Below are positions 33,305 to 41,616 of a stretch of DNA of 64,000 bases, piece by piece. Positions within the stretch are counted from its first letter, which is position 1, and each line of letters begins with the position of its first letter. Under the pieces are notes generated by a model. It searched no databases and had not been told where the DNA came from. It saw only the letters and a program-made list of their open reading frames with translations. Source of the DNA: Mogibacterium sp. (GTDB lineage: Bacteria; Bacillota; Clostridia; Peptostreptococcales; Anaerovoracaceae); contig JAFRGD010000012.1 in assembly GCA_017433975.1 (NCBI GenBank), positions 1 to 64,000 on the forward strand, read 5' to 3'. The translations under genes were made by a program, and so were the position numbers.

Positions 33305-34648
33305 ATGAAAAAGCAAAGTCCGTACCCTGCGAAGTTCTGGCCGGCGCTGATCATTTTCAGCCTGACCGGTCAGGTTGCCTGGGTCGTCGAAAACATGTAT
33401 TTCAACGTGTTCATCTACAAGATGTTCCACGCGAGCGCCGCGGCGATCTCGCTGATGGTCGCGGCGTCCGCCATCGCGGCGACGCTGACGACCGTGTTCA
33501 TCGGCGCGCTCTCCGACAAAGTCGGTAAGCGCAAGGTCTTCATGGTCGCCGGCTACATCCTGTGGGGCCTCTCGATCATCGCCTTCGCGTTCATCCGAAC
33601 CGACGTCATCCTGACCCTGTTCCCTAGCCTGAACGCCGCGCCGGGAACCGCCGGCGCCGTGGCCGCGGCAACCGCCTCCGCGGCGTCCGTCGGTGTGACG
33701 CTTACGATCATCATGGACTGCGTGATGACCTTCTTCGGGTCGAGCGCGAACGACGCCGCCTTCAACGCCTGGCTGACCGACGCGACCGACAACGGCGGCC
33801 GTGGCGCCGCTGAAGGCGTCAACGCGATGATGCCGCTGATCGCGATCCTGGTGGTTTTCGGCGGCTTCATGTCGTTCGACCTCAACCTGCAGGAATCCTG
33901 GGTCCGCATTTTCATGATTATCGGCGCCGCGGTGCTCGTCATCGGCGTCCTCGGCATCTTCCTCATCACCGAGACCGGCACCCGCAAAGAAGAAAACGCC
34001 CACTACTTCGCCAACATCGTCTACGGCTTCCGCCCGTCGATCGTCTCAGCCAATCGGCTGCTGTACCTGACCCTGTTCGCGTTCATCATCTTCAACATTT
34101 CGATTCAGATCTTCATGCCGTACCTGCTGCTCTACTACGACGTGGCGCTCGGCATGCACAACTACGTCGTCATCTTCGCGCCGGCGATCCTAGTCGCGGC
34201 GATCGTGACCGCCTTCGTCGGCCGCTGGTACGACCGCAAAGGCTTCCGCGGCTCGGTCTACCTCGCCGTCGGCATGCTAATGGTAGGCTACGTTCTCCTC
34301 TATTTCTGCCGCGCGACCGTGCCGGTGTTCATCGGGTCCCTCTTCATGATGTCCGGCTACCTCAGCGGCATGGCCGTCTTCGGCGCGATGATCCGCGACT
34401 ACACCCCGCACGGCAAAGCTGGGATGTTCCAGGGCCTCCGCATCTTCGCGCAGGTCCTGATCCCGGGCGTCATCGGCCCGTCCATCGGCGCCTGGATCCT
34501 CCGGAACGCCGCGACCGTCGTAAACGACGACGGTACGAGCTCCTTCATCCCGAACGAAAAGATCTTCCTCGGCGCCTTCCTCGCGGCCGCCGTCCTCGTC
34601 GCGGTCGTGTGGTACGAACTGCGCGCGCTGGCGAAGAAGCAGGCATAG
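33305..34648 (+). CDS. MFS transporter
   Basis: 447 aa with 12 hydrophobic helices. The loop after helix 2 has FIGALSDKVGKRK, the classical major-facilitator motif A, and a second copy-like RWYDRKGFRG lies after helix 8. The long loop after helix 4 contains SANDAAFNAWLTD. The overall pattern is closest to the glycoside/SLC45-like branch, so a sugar or sugar-alcohol is possible; this is inference. It is transcribed with or just after the APC permease. Its 3' end borders the AT-richer island. Confidence 0.85.
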   Translation: MKKQSPYPAKFWPALIIFSLTGQVAWVVENMYFNVFIYKMFHASAAAISLMVAASAIAATLTTVFIGALSDKVGKRKVFMVAGYILWGLSIIAFAFIRTDVILTLFPSLNAAPGTAGAVAAATASAASVGVTLTIIMDCVMTFFGSSANDAAFNAWLTDATDNGGRGAAEGVNAMMPLIAILVVFGGFMSFDLNLQESWVRIFMIIGAAVLVIGVLGIFLITETGTRKEENAHYFANIVYGFRPSIVSANRLLYLTLFAFIIFNISIQIFMPYLLLYYDVALGMHNYVVIFAPAILVAAIVTAFVGRWYDRKGFRGSVYLAVGMLMVGYVLLYFCRATVPVFIGSLFMMSGYLSGMAVFGAMIRDYTPHGKAGMFQGLRIFAQVLIPGVIGPSIGAWILRNAATVVNDDGTSSFIPNEKIFLGAFLAAAVLVAVVWYELRALAKKQA

Positions 34649-34729
34649 AGCGAAAACGTCTGGGCAATCGAAGCATTTTGTACCTCAATCCCTTTTTTCG
34701 ACAATTCAATCCCTAAATTTGCAGAACCG

Positions 34730-34758
34730 TTGACACGCCCCGGTCGCTGAAATATACT
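34730..34758 (+). promoter_or_regulatory. Promoter of the holin-like toxin
   Basis: TTGACA (34730-34735), 17-bp spacer, TATACT (34753-34758). The leader (about 34765-34844) contains CCCTCC-type segments that can pair either with GGAGGG or with the AAAGGAGG ribosome site. Confidence 0.85.
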
Positions 34759-34844
34759 CTCTTTGCTGCCATAGAATGGTAGGCGGTTGGCCCTCCTGAC
34801 GGAGGGTTGCACCCTCCGATCCCCGGGAAAGGAGGTGATGCACG

Positions 34845-34925
34845 ATGAGTGTATTCGAGGCGTTGTATCTCGGCGTGACCTTGGGTCTGCTGTTAATTGC
34901 AATTCTGACGTACATAAAGAAGTAG
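34845..34925 (+). CDS. Putative holin-like type I toxin peptide, 26 aa
   Basis: A tiny peptide (MSVFEALYLGVTL, one hydrophobic helix, ending YIKK). It has the layout of the Firmicutes holin-like toxin peptides: acidic residue near the start, single membrane helix, basic tail. Such peptides insert into the membrane and are silenced by an antisense RNA. The ribosome site AAAGGAGGTGAT is perfect and the leader can fold to hide it. It overlaps at its 3' end a convergent RNA gene on the other strand. Supported by promoter, ribosome site and terminator; toxicity is inferred. Confidence 0.7.
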   Translation: MSVFEALYLGVTLGLLLIAILTYIKK

Positions 34926-35005
34926 CCGCCCTGTCCATCAAACTCGGCGACTACTTTGTTAGTTAATGATTTGAGGGCTAACCGTCTATCGGCAGCATCT
35001 TTTGT
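34905..35005 (-). ncRNA. Antisense (antitoxin) RNA of the holin-like toxin
   Basis: Starts about 7 bases after the consensus -10 at 35012-35017, carries the 5' motif GATGCTGCCGATAGACGG, runs through the shared hairpin and into the last codons of the toxin on the opposite strand. The toxin leader begins with a similar GCTGCC-TAG-CGG motif, so the locus ends are inverted repeats. Exact ends are estimates from sequence signals. Confidence 0.65.
34920..34960. terminator. Shared bidirectional terminator of toxin and antisense RNA
   Basis: Stem AAGTAG-C-CGCC (34920-34930) with GGCG-A-CTACTT (34946-34956), T-rich on both sides. Both transcripts converge here, so their 3' ends overlap. Confidence 0.75.
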
Positions 35006-35011
35006 GTCTCT

Positions 35012-35039
35012 ATTATACCACCCTGCAGAGTCGTGTCAA
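35012..35039 (-). promoter_or_regulatory. Promoter of the antisense RNA
   Basis: Minus strand TTGACA (35034-35039), 16-bp spacer, TATAAT (35012-35017). Perfect boxes and the same 16-bp spacing as the copy at 361-388. Confidence 0.88.
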
Positions 35040-35068
35040 TCGCATTCTACACGCGACGATAGCAGTTT

Positions 35069-35110
35069 GAGCCGCCCAAGTACCAGTTGAGTGGCTACGC
35101 ATTTGTAGTT
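35069..35110. repeat. Remnant of an antitoxin-RNA terminator hairpin
   Basis: The segment with CCGCCCAAGTACCAGTTG and GGCTAC matches the hairpin at 37456-37486 (CCGCCCAAATGCCAGTTG, GGTTAC). No promoter or toxin is attached. Confidence 0.45.
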
Positions 35111-35126
35111 GCTTCTATTGGGTCAT

Positions 35127-35924
35127 CTACTGCCCATATCTTTGGTTATAAAACTCCTTGGTGAGAAACCGAACCTCATGAAATCCAGGATATTTCTTCC
35201 CCCCTATCTCATATGGGGTAGTGTAATGGTATAAAAAGTACCCATTGACCATTTCGACCGAGTACTTTTCCTCTGTCTTGTTTTCAATTATTGTGGTTAT
35301 CTCTGACAGCTTTTCTTCGAATGAATCCGAGTTTGCGAATTCAGGGTCAATTGACGCGAACAAGTCTTTTGAGATGCTGTTGAAATTATCAGCATCAAAA
35401 AAGTAGATATCTATATGCTGTTGAAGCGGCTCCTTAACGCTCAAGTAATCCGCGTCGTAATAACAGACTCTGACGTAGTCTGACGTTCCTGTTGGGTTCG
35501 CTTCTGTAATCGCAAAAGTCGACGAATCCAACAACTGATTGTCATTGAATCTGTTGTCCGTGCAAATGACAACATCTTCAGGAAGAAAAGATATCAGATG
35601 ATGCATATAGTCTTCTTTTGAAATTGTCAGGCCTTCAGAAGAAAGTACTGTAATGTTGTTCGGTGTTTCTCTCGGTTCATCTCTCTCTTCTATAATTTCA
35701 TTACAAACCAGACAGGACACCGTTTCACTGCCGCCGATTATACCCGGATCATCTTTTACCCATGCGGAAGGGGTGTGGCCCAATGGTTCGCCCTCTGTTT
35801 CTCCGCACTCTGTACAGGTACGTGGTTCTGTACAGGTCGCTTCCTTCCAAGTGTGTTCATGTCCGCAGGAAGAGAGTGAGAATAGTAATATTAGTATTAT
35901 TATAAAAGATACTGTTCTTTTCAT
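35127..35924 (-). CDS. Lipoprotein with a Cys-rich ATCTEP-CxxCG repeat
   Basis: 265 aa from the ATG at 35924 (GAGG 8 bases upstream; 35936 is an alternative). A lipoprotein signal ends at LSSC, followed by one copy of a repeat with HTWKEATCTEP and CTECGETEGEPLGH, found in many surface proteins of gut Clostridia and of unknown function, perhaps a small Cys-pair metal or disulfide module. A second CxxC lies near residue 85 (CLVC). The rest is a soluble domain I do not recognise. GC content is clearly below that of the window's core genes. It has a relative 200 bases upstream. Confidence 0.72.
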   Translation of the reverse strand: MKRTVSFIIILILLFSLSSCGHEHTWKEATCTEPRTCTECGETEGEPLGHTPSAWVKDDPGIIGGSETVSCLVCNEIIEERDEPRETPNNITVLSSEGLTISKEDYMHHLISFLPEDVVICTDNRFNDNQLLDSSTFAITEANPTGTSDYVRVCYYDADYLSVKEPLQQHIDIYFFDADNFNSISKDLFASIDPEFANSDSFEEKLSEITTIIENKTEEKYSVEMVNGYFLYHYTTPYEIGGKKYPGFHEVRFLTKEFYNQRYGQ

Positions 35925-36067
35925 GGAAAGCCTCATTTTCTAACGAGAAACCTGTTATTTTCAACGAAAAACGTTTGGTGTTATTGAAAATATATGCTTT
36001 TAGTATATATCCCCCTTTATTAGGCGCTTGCGTCCCGAGTCATCAATTCTGACATGAAAAAAAGAGC

Positions 36068-36104
36068 AGCCGCCAAAGATCGGGAGCTTTGGCGGCTATT
36101 TTTT
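36068..36104. terminator. Terminator after the 36.1-kb lipoprotein gene
   Basis: 11-bp stem AGCCGCCAAAG/CTTTGGCGGCT with T runs on both sides; works mainly for the minus strand. Confidence 0.85.
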
Positions 36105-36132
36105 AGTATATGTTTTCACTCATACTATTTGT

Positions 36133-36939
36133 TTATTCATAGTATTCTGCCGTCATCTGCGGGATAGACAATGAATCTCCTCTTACCGTTGTGTACGTAT
36201 ACAATCCATCATAGGTACCATAGAGGGTGATATAGTCGTCTTCAAGAATTCTGCTTCCTTTACCGTAATTATCGATTCTAACATATATTACATTGTCGTA
36301 TCTTCCCGAAGTCGCCACCCTGTAAGTAGAGTAGTATTCAGCAGAAGACGCTTCCGAACAAACCTGAACGACATAACCTGAGAACTTTATTTTCTTTCCT
36401 TCATGGTCTCCAGGTGATCTTTCGAGCTTGTCATAAGAAATGGACTGGCACTCGCTAATATAAAGGGCCTTGAGTTCCTCTTCTGACAACGAGAAAGTTT
36501 CGGATTCAACCGTTGCCCCGCAAACAGTACACTTTCTTGCACGCATTCCTTCAGAATCTCTGGTCGGTGCTTTAGTGACCTCCCAGTCACCCGGGATATG
36601 GTCAACCATCGGAATGTTTTCCTCAACGGTTTGGCCGCAAACTGTACACTTTCCGGATTTCGTTCCTTTCTCTGCACAGGTCGCTTCCTTCGTGACCTCC
36701 CAGTCCACTACACTATGACCCAGCGCCTGTCCTTCTGTAGCGCCGCATCTTGAACAGGTCTTTGGAGTGGTGCAGGTTGCCTCGACCCAGTCATGTCCCA
36801 ATGGTTCTCCTTCTGTTTCGTCACACTCTGTACATGTTTTCGGCTCAGTACAGGTTGCCTCCTTCCATGTATGTTTGTGACATGCTGTGCTTGATAAAAT
36901 CAATAATACCATTAGCAATAAAGTAAAACTTTTTTTCAT
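36133..36939 (-). CDS. Lipoprotein with several Cys-rich repeats and a C-terminal OB-like domain
   Basis: 268 aa from the ATG at 36939 (GGAGG upstream; the ORF can be extended to 37020 but lacks a ribosome site there). After a lipoprotein signal (STAC) come HTWKEATCTEP..CTECDETEG, HDWVEATCTTP..CSRCGATEG, a variant with CAEKGTKSGKCTVCG, and a fourth with KCTVCGATVE: CxxC pairs repeated four times. Residues about 185-268 (KKIKFSGYVVQVC, VIYVRIDNYG, DDYITLYGTYDG) look like a small beta-barrel of the kind seen in secreted Firmicutes proteins. Function unknown. AT-rich codon use suggests acquisition with its neighbour. Confidence 0.72.
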   Translation of the reverse strand: MKKSFTLLLMVLLILSSTACHKHTWKEATCTEPKTCTECDETEGEPLGHDWVEATCTTPKTCSRCGATEGQALGHSVVDWEVTKEATCAEKGTKSGKCTVCGQTVEENIPMVDHIPGDWEVTKAPTRDSEGMRARKCTVCGATVESETFSLSEEELKALYISECQSISYDKLERSPGDHEGKKIKFSGYVVQVCSEASSAEYYSTYRVATSGRYDNVIYVRIDNYGKGSRILEDDYITLYGTYDGLYTYTTVRGDSLSIPQMTAEYYE

Positions 36940-37155
36940 AACAATGCCTCCACACTTTTCTCCGTTTTTCTTTATCTTTCTTGAAGTACAGCTATTACAA
37001 GTCCTTTGAAAATCTTTCAAAAAACCGTTCCATTTAGAAAGATGCTTTCTATATTTAATTATATACCCGGCGCACTACAAAAAGCAATGCAATTTGCAAT
37101 GCGTAGTTATAGGCCGTTTCGCAATACACTAAAGATGAAAGGTGAGGTGATGCAA

Positions 37156-37359
37156 ATGGCCTTTGTTATCAAATCCGACCGGAAGGAATCCGAGAACAAA
37201 ACAATTCGATTCCCAGTTCCGCTTATCGAGCGGATTGAGGAGGCGATCCGACAGAAAGATGTGACTTTTTCAGGCTTTGTGATTCAGGCGTGCGAATACG
37301 CACTGGAAAACATGGAATCCGACCCCGCATCGACGGATTCGGATACCGCAAAGCGCTGA
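37156..37359 (+). CDS. Small ribbon-helix-helix protein
   Basis: 67 aa. The segment NKTIRFPVPLIERIEEAI followed by FSGFVIQACEYAL has the strand-helix-helix pattern of Arc/MetJ-type (YlcI/YnfO-like) DNA-binding proteins. The ATG at 37156 is preferred because GAGGTG lies 6 bases upstream; longer in-frame starts lack a ribosome site. Such proteins are often antitoxins or autoregulators of mobile elements. It sits directly upstream of a decayed holin-toxin/antisense locus and a hairpin terminator, with no toxin partner next to it. Confidence 0.65.
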   Translation: MAFVIKSDRKESENKTIRFPVPLIERIEEAIRQKDVTFSGFVIQACEYALENMESDPASTDSDTAKR

Positions 37360-37383
37360 AAGATTGTGACCGCATAACAAAAA

Positions 37384-37432
37384 CCCCGTGTCTCCCGCAA
37401 CCTCGTTGCGAAAGCCATGGGGCTTTATTTTT
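37384..37432 (+). terminator. Terminator after the ribbon-helix-helix gene
   Basis: Outer stem CCCCGTG/CATGGGG with an inner CGCAAC/GTTGCG hairpin, then CTTTATTTTT. Confidence 0.65.
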
Positions 37433-37459
37433 CTGCAATTCTGACGTATAAAAAAGTAA
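37433..37459 (+). pseudogene. Decayed 3' end of a holin-like toxin
   Basis: GCAATTCTGACGTA matches the end of the intact toxin gene at 34895-34925 exactly, but the following bases have lost two positions, so the reading frame breaks before YIKK. Nothing upstream resembles the toxin start. Confidence 0.55.
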
Positions 37460-37538
37460 CCGCCCAAATGCCAGTTGGACGGTTACAAATGTAACATGTT
37501 TCTTCGGGCCAGCCGTCTATCGGCAGCACCTTTTGTAA
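37452..37538 (-). ncRNA. Antitoxin-like RNA without a toxin
   Basis: Minus strand copy of the antisense RNA: 5' motif GGTGCTGCCGATAGACGG, then a GTAACCG/CGGTTAC hairpin (37456-37486) followed by six T. It should still be transcribed although its toxin is decayed. Confidence 0.62.
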
Positions 37539-37542
37539 GGAT

Positions 37543-37571
37543 ATTATACTCTCTGGCGGTGGCGGCGTCAA
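37543..37571 (-). promoter_or_regulatory. Promoter of the orphan antitoxin-like RNA
   Basis: Minus strand TTGACG (37566-37571), 17-bp spacer, TATAAT (37543-37548). Confidence 0.85.
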
Positions 37572-37662
37572 CGAGTTGATTCGTTCACTCTTTTACTTTG
37601 AGCGGTGTACTGTCCATTTTCTCCATCGATGACCGCCCTCTTGTTTTCAACTGTTTATACAT

Positions 37663-38301
37663 CTATTCTTTTTCTATTTTGACCGCAGTACCATTTGCTG
37701 TGACGCAGAAAACATATGGTTGATAGTTGGTCTGTCCTGTAATGAACTCCCTGTTCTGCGGATCCAGAGTTATATAATCAAAGTCAACACCGATGACTGC
37801 ATTACATCCTAATAATGCAGCAGCTTCCTTAAGCTCTTTCAGAGCTTGTTTTCTTATTTTTACAAGGCTCTCTGTTAATCTATCCGCCGTTTTGATTGCG
37901 TTATCGGCAAAAAAAGTATACTCACGTGGAACCGAAACAGCATCATCACCAGAAATATATCCAGAGTACTTTACTATCTTATATCCCTCAAATGAATATC
38001 CTGAAGTAATCATAATATCATCGACATTCTTTAATAGTTCTTCCTTTTCTTTCTGGATGCGTTCCTTTTCGCGCTTCAGCTCTTGCGCTGCTTCTATAGA
38101 ACCATACAAATAAACATTTTTAACATATTCACCTAATTCGTTGACATCATACCCGTCTATGCAAAATCCTCTTATCCTCCCTACCGTTATTGCATTTCTA
38201 TATTCGCTTTTTTCCAGAATACGTTTGACCTTTTCTTCGTCGGCAGGAGTCATTTTAAGTTTAAGGCCTGACGCTGCCATTATTTCATATAAAGTTGCCA
38301 T
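37663..38301 (-). CDS. YbjQ/UPF0145-family (putative heavy-metal-binding) protein
   Basis: 212 aa from the ATG at 38301 (GAGGAGG upstream). The N-terminal 95 residues are helical and include a charged coiled coil (ELKREKERIQKEKEELLK). Residues about 98-212 match the YbjQ family: IMITSGYSFEGYKIVKYSGYI, then LKELKEAAALLGCNAVIGVDFDY and a final YVFCVTANGTAV. The family forms pentamers and is annotated as heavy-metal-binding by similarity; function is unproven. It lies in the AT-richer island and is monocistronic. Confidence 0.8.
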   Translation of the reverse strand: MATLYEIMAASGLKLKMTPADEEKVKRILEKSEYRNAITVGRIRGFCIDGYDVNELGEYVKNVYLYGSIEAAQELKREKERIQKEKEELLKNVDDIMITSGYSFEGYKIVKYSGYISGDDAVSVPREYTFFADNAIKTADRLTESLVKIRKQALKELKEAAALLGCNAVIGVDFDYITLDPQNREFITGQTNYQPYVFCVTANGTAVKIEKE

Positions 38302-38401
38302 TCTAATCCTCCTCAACTAGTTATCTTCTCGCAAAACTATATGCTCTCCCCCACCGCCAGCGTCAACAGAAAGTAAGCCGCTGTGACGTCCGGCGTAGAG
38401 G

Positions 38402-38992
38402 CTATACCTTCTTGAACCAGAAGCAGTTATCGGCATCGATACTGGTTCCTGTAAAAAGAAACACCTCCTTTGAATCCGCGGAGTATGCGATCAGAACCGA
38501 GCCCCCGGACCCGCCGCTTCCATGCAATTCATAGAGGTAGAATGTTTCTCCCGACGATGCGGTTTTCTTTTCTTTGAATGTAATCGTTCCGTCGGCGTCC
38601 ACCCCAAGCGACAGATACAGTTTGAACTTCTCTCCGTCCACGCTGAACGTACCGGTCGCGGAGATGCGTGCCGGGTCGATCAACGAACCTTTTGAAACGA
38701 TTTGATACAGTTCATATTTGCCCTGAATGAGCCTCAGTTCACTGCTGATGCCGCCCTTGGAAAACAGCAAAATTCCGATCAATACGACGGCCACGGCCGC
38801 GATACCAATCAGAAGCTTCTTGTTCAGCGGTTTCCTGGTCGGTCCAGCTGTGGCAGTGCTTGTTGGGAATGCTTCCGCGGCCCCCTGTGTGACCGGTTCC
38901 GTCATTGGTTTTACGACGTCCCCTCCTACATCAAGGCTCCCGGTCGTTTCGTCCGCACCGGTCAGATCTTCGGTTTTCTCATCAATATCCAT
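38402..38992 (-). CDS. Single-pass membrane protein, hypothetical
   Basis: 196 aa from the ATG at 38992 (GGGAGGGA upstream; 39055 is possible in frame but lacks a ribosome site). An acidic, Thr-rich cytoplasmic 58-residue segment precedes a transmembrane helix (LLIGIAAVAVVLIGILLF), then a 110-residue outer domain of beta character (GKYELYQIV, FSVDGEKFKLYLSLG). The pattern, tail-helix-lipocalin-like domain, recurs in Firmicutes proteins of unknown function that report lipid or stress states. A likely promoter (TTGCTT, TATAAT) lies about 30 bases upstream. Confidence 0.7.
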   Translation of the reverse strand: MDIDEKTEDLTGADETTGSLDVGGDVVKPMTEPVTQGAAEAFPTSTATAGPTRKPLNKKLLIGIAAVAVVLIGILLFSKGGISSELRLIQGKYELYQIVSKGSLIDPARISATGTFSVDGEKFKLYLSLGVDADGTITFKEKKTASSGETFYLYELHGSGGSGGSVLIAYSADSKEVFLFTGTSIDADNCFWFKKV

Positions 38993-39059
38993 ATCGATCC
39001 CTCCCGCATAGTGGTTGCTGCAATGATTATATAATACCAATCTTCTAAAAAGCAATTCG

Positions 39060-39738
39060 GTTCGCCGCGCTCAGTGACGTCTTTCAAATCGCAGCGCGGG
39101 AATTCGTCGCAAAACAGCCGAATCGTAAAACGTGTCGTCGAACGACAGGCTGCTTTCACCTGTTTAGTCGGTTGTACAAAGAAAATTAAGCACTTTTGTA
39201 GTTTTAGGGTTGTCTATGCATAAAAAAGCTCCTGTTTGGCATGCCGGCCCCTGAATTGCCCGTCCGACGGCTGCGAAAGTCCTTCAAAAGAAGCTTAAAC
39301 TGCGGCAATTCCAGGGAATATCGACAAATGTGTCGGCGATAGAACGCATTTCATGTAACCCGTTCCTTTGATGGTTCGTATCTTTAAGCATAGGGCCTGA
39401 AAAAACCGAACTGGTGCTTAAAAAATCTTGTACAGTTCATCTGCGCGGAGCAATCTTTCGGATTCACATCTATGTTGAGTGCTGCAACGCGTTTGTTCCT
39501 TGCTCAACAGGGTCAATGCTGCACGCCAAGCCCATACCGCGGCGTACCGGTTACTTGTTACAGTCCGCTGGCCTGCTCTGCAGCCAGCCAGTTACCTGTT
39601 GCAGTCCCTTTTTCCGCGCACCCCATGGTGGCGCAGGACGCTCCATCGTGCTATACTTATTCCATAGATACATCCGAATCGCGTTGCGTGCGCTGTACAA
39701 TGCGCTGCGCGGGAAAACGAAACAGTGAGAATGCATCC
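39060..39738. other. Intergenic region without a recognisable gene
   Basis: About 680 bases. An imperfect inverted repeat (CCTGAATTGCC near 39247 with GGCAATTCCAGG near 39302) and a pair of short direct repeats around GTTAC-TGTT-CAGTCC (39550 and 39590) are the only structures seen. Open frames across it have no ribosome site and unlikely composition, so I call no gene. Confidence 0.5.
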
Positions 39739-41607
39739 ATGACTCAATTTGCAAAACTATTTACAGAAGAAGGCGAGCAGCTGCTCGCGGCCCGGCGGGA
39801 GAACCCGGACTTCGTCCCGTGGGACGTCTATCCGCGGCCGGCGCTCGTCCGCGACAGTTACCTGTGCCTGAACGGCGCGTGGGACTTCTGCGTGACGGAC
39901 TCCGCTGCGGTGCCGAAGAGCGCCTCGCGGACACATATGAAAAACCCGACCGAAACCTGGCGGACCATTCTGGTCCCGTTCGCGCCGCAGAGCCTCCTGT
40001 CCGGCGTCGGCGAAGACATCCCGGACGGCTCGTATTTGTGGTACCGGCGGACCGTCACGATTCCGGAGGGCTTCGTCAAAGACCGCCTGATCCTGCACAT
40101 CGACGCGGCGGACCAGGTTGCGACGGTTTACGTGAACGGCCGGGAAATCGGCTCGCACCGCGGCGGCTACAGCCGCGCGTCGTTCGACATTACGGACGCG
40201 GTCTACGCGGACCGGAACGCGGTGCAGGAAGCCTTGTCCTTCCGGTTGCTGATCCGCGTTTACGACAAGCTGGCGGACCGCGTGTTCCCGTACGGCAAGC
40301 AGTCGCTGAACCGCGGCGGCATGTGGTACACACCGGTTTCGGGCATCTGGCAGACGGTCTGGATGGAAAGCGTTCCGGAGGAGCGCGTGGAAGAGATCGA
40401 CTACACGGTCATCGACCGCGGCGGCGCCGTGAGCGTGACGTTTGACTTCGTCGGCGTCCGTTCCGGCAAGCTGATTCTCGGCGGGGCAACCGCCGGGAGC
40501 CTGATTACGGCGGACATCATCGACGGGACCGCTCACATCCGCCTTCCGGACGCGCACCGCTGGACCCCGGACGACCCTTATTTGTATCATTACTCGATTC
40601 ACACCGATCACGATACCGTACAGTCGTACTTTGCCGTGCGGACGGTTTCGGTCAACAACGTCGCCCCGACCGGCACTTCCGCCAAGCCGGTTCCCCGGAT
40701 CTGCCTGAACGGCCAGCCGGTGTTCCTCAACGGCCTGCTCGACCAGGGGTACTGGAGCGACGGGCTCTTTACGCCGGCGTCGCCGGACTGCTACGTCGAG
40801 GAGATCACGCGGCTCAAAGAACTCGGTTTTAACACACTTCGCAAACACATCAAAATCGAACCGGACCGGTTCTACTACGAATGCGACCGGCTGGGCATCT
40901 TCGTCATGCAGGACATGGTGAACAACGGAGAGTATAACTTCCTGCGCGACACCGCGCTGCCGACGGCCGGCCGGCTCCGGCGGGACGACACGCGCCTCAA
41001 CACGGACGCGGACGCGCGGTCGGAGTTCAAGCGCTCCCTGATCGAGACGGTCATCCACCTGCGCAAGCACCCGTGCATCGTCCTCTGGACGGTCTTCAAC
41101 GAAGGCTGGGGGCAGTTTTGCGGCACCGAAATGTACCGCCTGCTCCGCTCGCTCGACAAAACGCGTTTAATCGACACCGCCTCCGGGTGGTTCGCCGGCT
41201 GCGAGACCGACATCGAAAGTCGACACGTGTACTTCCGCAAAATCAAGGCTCCGAGAGACGCCGGGACGGCGGCGAACCCAATCGCCAAAGGCGCCGGCAA
41301 GCCGTTCTTCGTCACCGAGTTCGGCGGCTACACCTGGAAGCCGGAGGGCCACTGCTTCAACACCGACAAGACCTACGGCTACGGCGCCCACAAGACGCGC
41401 GAGTCCCTCGTCGCGGCGGTCCGCAAGCTCTACCTCGAGCAGGTCCTTCCGCTCATCCCGGGCGGCCTCTGCGGCGCGGTCTACACGCAGGTCTCCGACG
41501 TCGAGGACGAGACCAACGGCGTCTTCAGCTACGACCGCCGCGTGCAGAAGCTCCTGCCGGAGGACGTGCAGGACGTCTTCGCAACGCTCCAGGCCGCCAT
41601 CGAATAG
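39739..41607 (+). CDS. GH2-family glycoside hydrolase
   Basis: 622 aa, cytoplasmic (no signal peptide). Order: sugar-binding jelly-roll domain (residues about 25-190, with WYRRTVTIPEGF and NRGGMWYTPVSGIWQTVW), short Ig-like domain, then the TIM barrel with acid/base Glu in TVFNEGWGQF and nucleophile Glu in FVTEFGGYTW. The family covers beta-galactosidases, beta-glucuronidases and beta-mannosidases; specificity is not clear. The annotated long frame from 39472 is not coding at its start; the ATG at 39739 begins the family match. The ribosome site is weak (GTGAGAAT), and no promoter is obvious. Confidence 0.88.
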   Translation: MTQFAKLFTEEGEQLLAARRENPDFVPWDVYPRPALVRDSYLCLNGAWDFCVTDSAAVPKSASRTHMKNPTETWRTILVPFAPQSLLSGVGEDIPDGSYLWYRRTVTIPEGFVKDRLILHIDAADQVATVYVNGREIGSHRGGYSRASFDITDAVYADRNAVQEALSFRLLIRVYDKLADRVFPYGKQSLNRGGMWYTPVSGIWQTVWMESVPEERVEEIDYTVIDRGGAVSVTFDFVGVRSGKLILGGATAGSLITADIIDGTAHIRLPDAHRWTPDDPYLYHYSIHTDHDTVQSYFAVRTVSVNNVAPTGTSAKPVPRICLNGQPVFLNGLLDQGYWSDGLFTPASPDCYVEEITRLKELGFNTLRKHIKIEPDRFYYECDRLGIFVMQDMVNNGEYNFLRDTALPTAGRLRRDDTRLNTDADARSEFKRSLIETVIHLRKHPCIVLWTVFNEGWGQFCGTEMYRLLRSLDKTRLIDTASGWFAGCETDIESRHVYFRKIKAPRDAGTAANPIAKGAGKPFFVTEFGGYTWKPEGHCFNTDKTYGYGAHKTRESLVAAVRKLYLEQVLPLIPGGLCGAVYTQVSDVEDETNGVFSYDRRVQKLLPEDVQDVFATLQAAIE

Positions 41608-41616
41608 CGCGTTCTA

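Noticed and set aside
39414..39738. Open frames upstream of the GH2 gene (start of the long frame at 39472 and a 104-codon frame at 39414)
   Set aside because: No ribosome site, unnatural Cys/Ser-rich composition and no relation to the GH2 family start at 39739.
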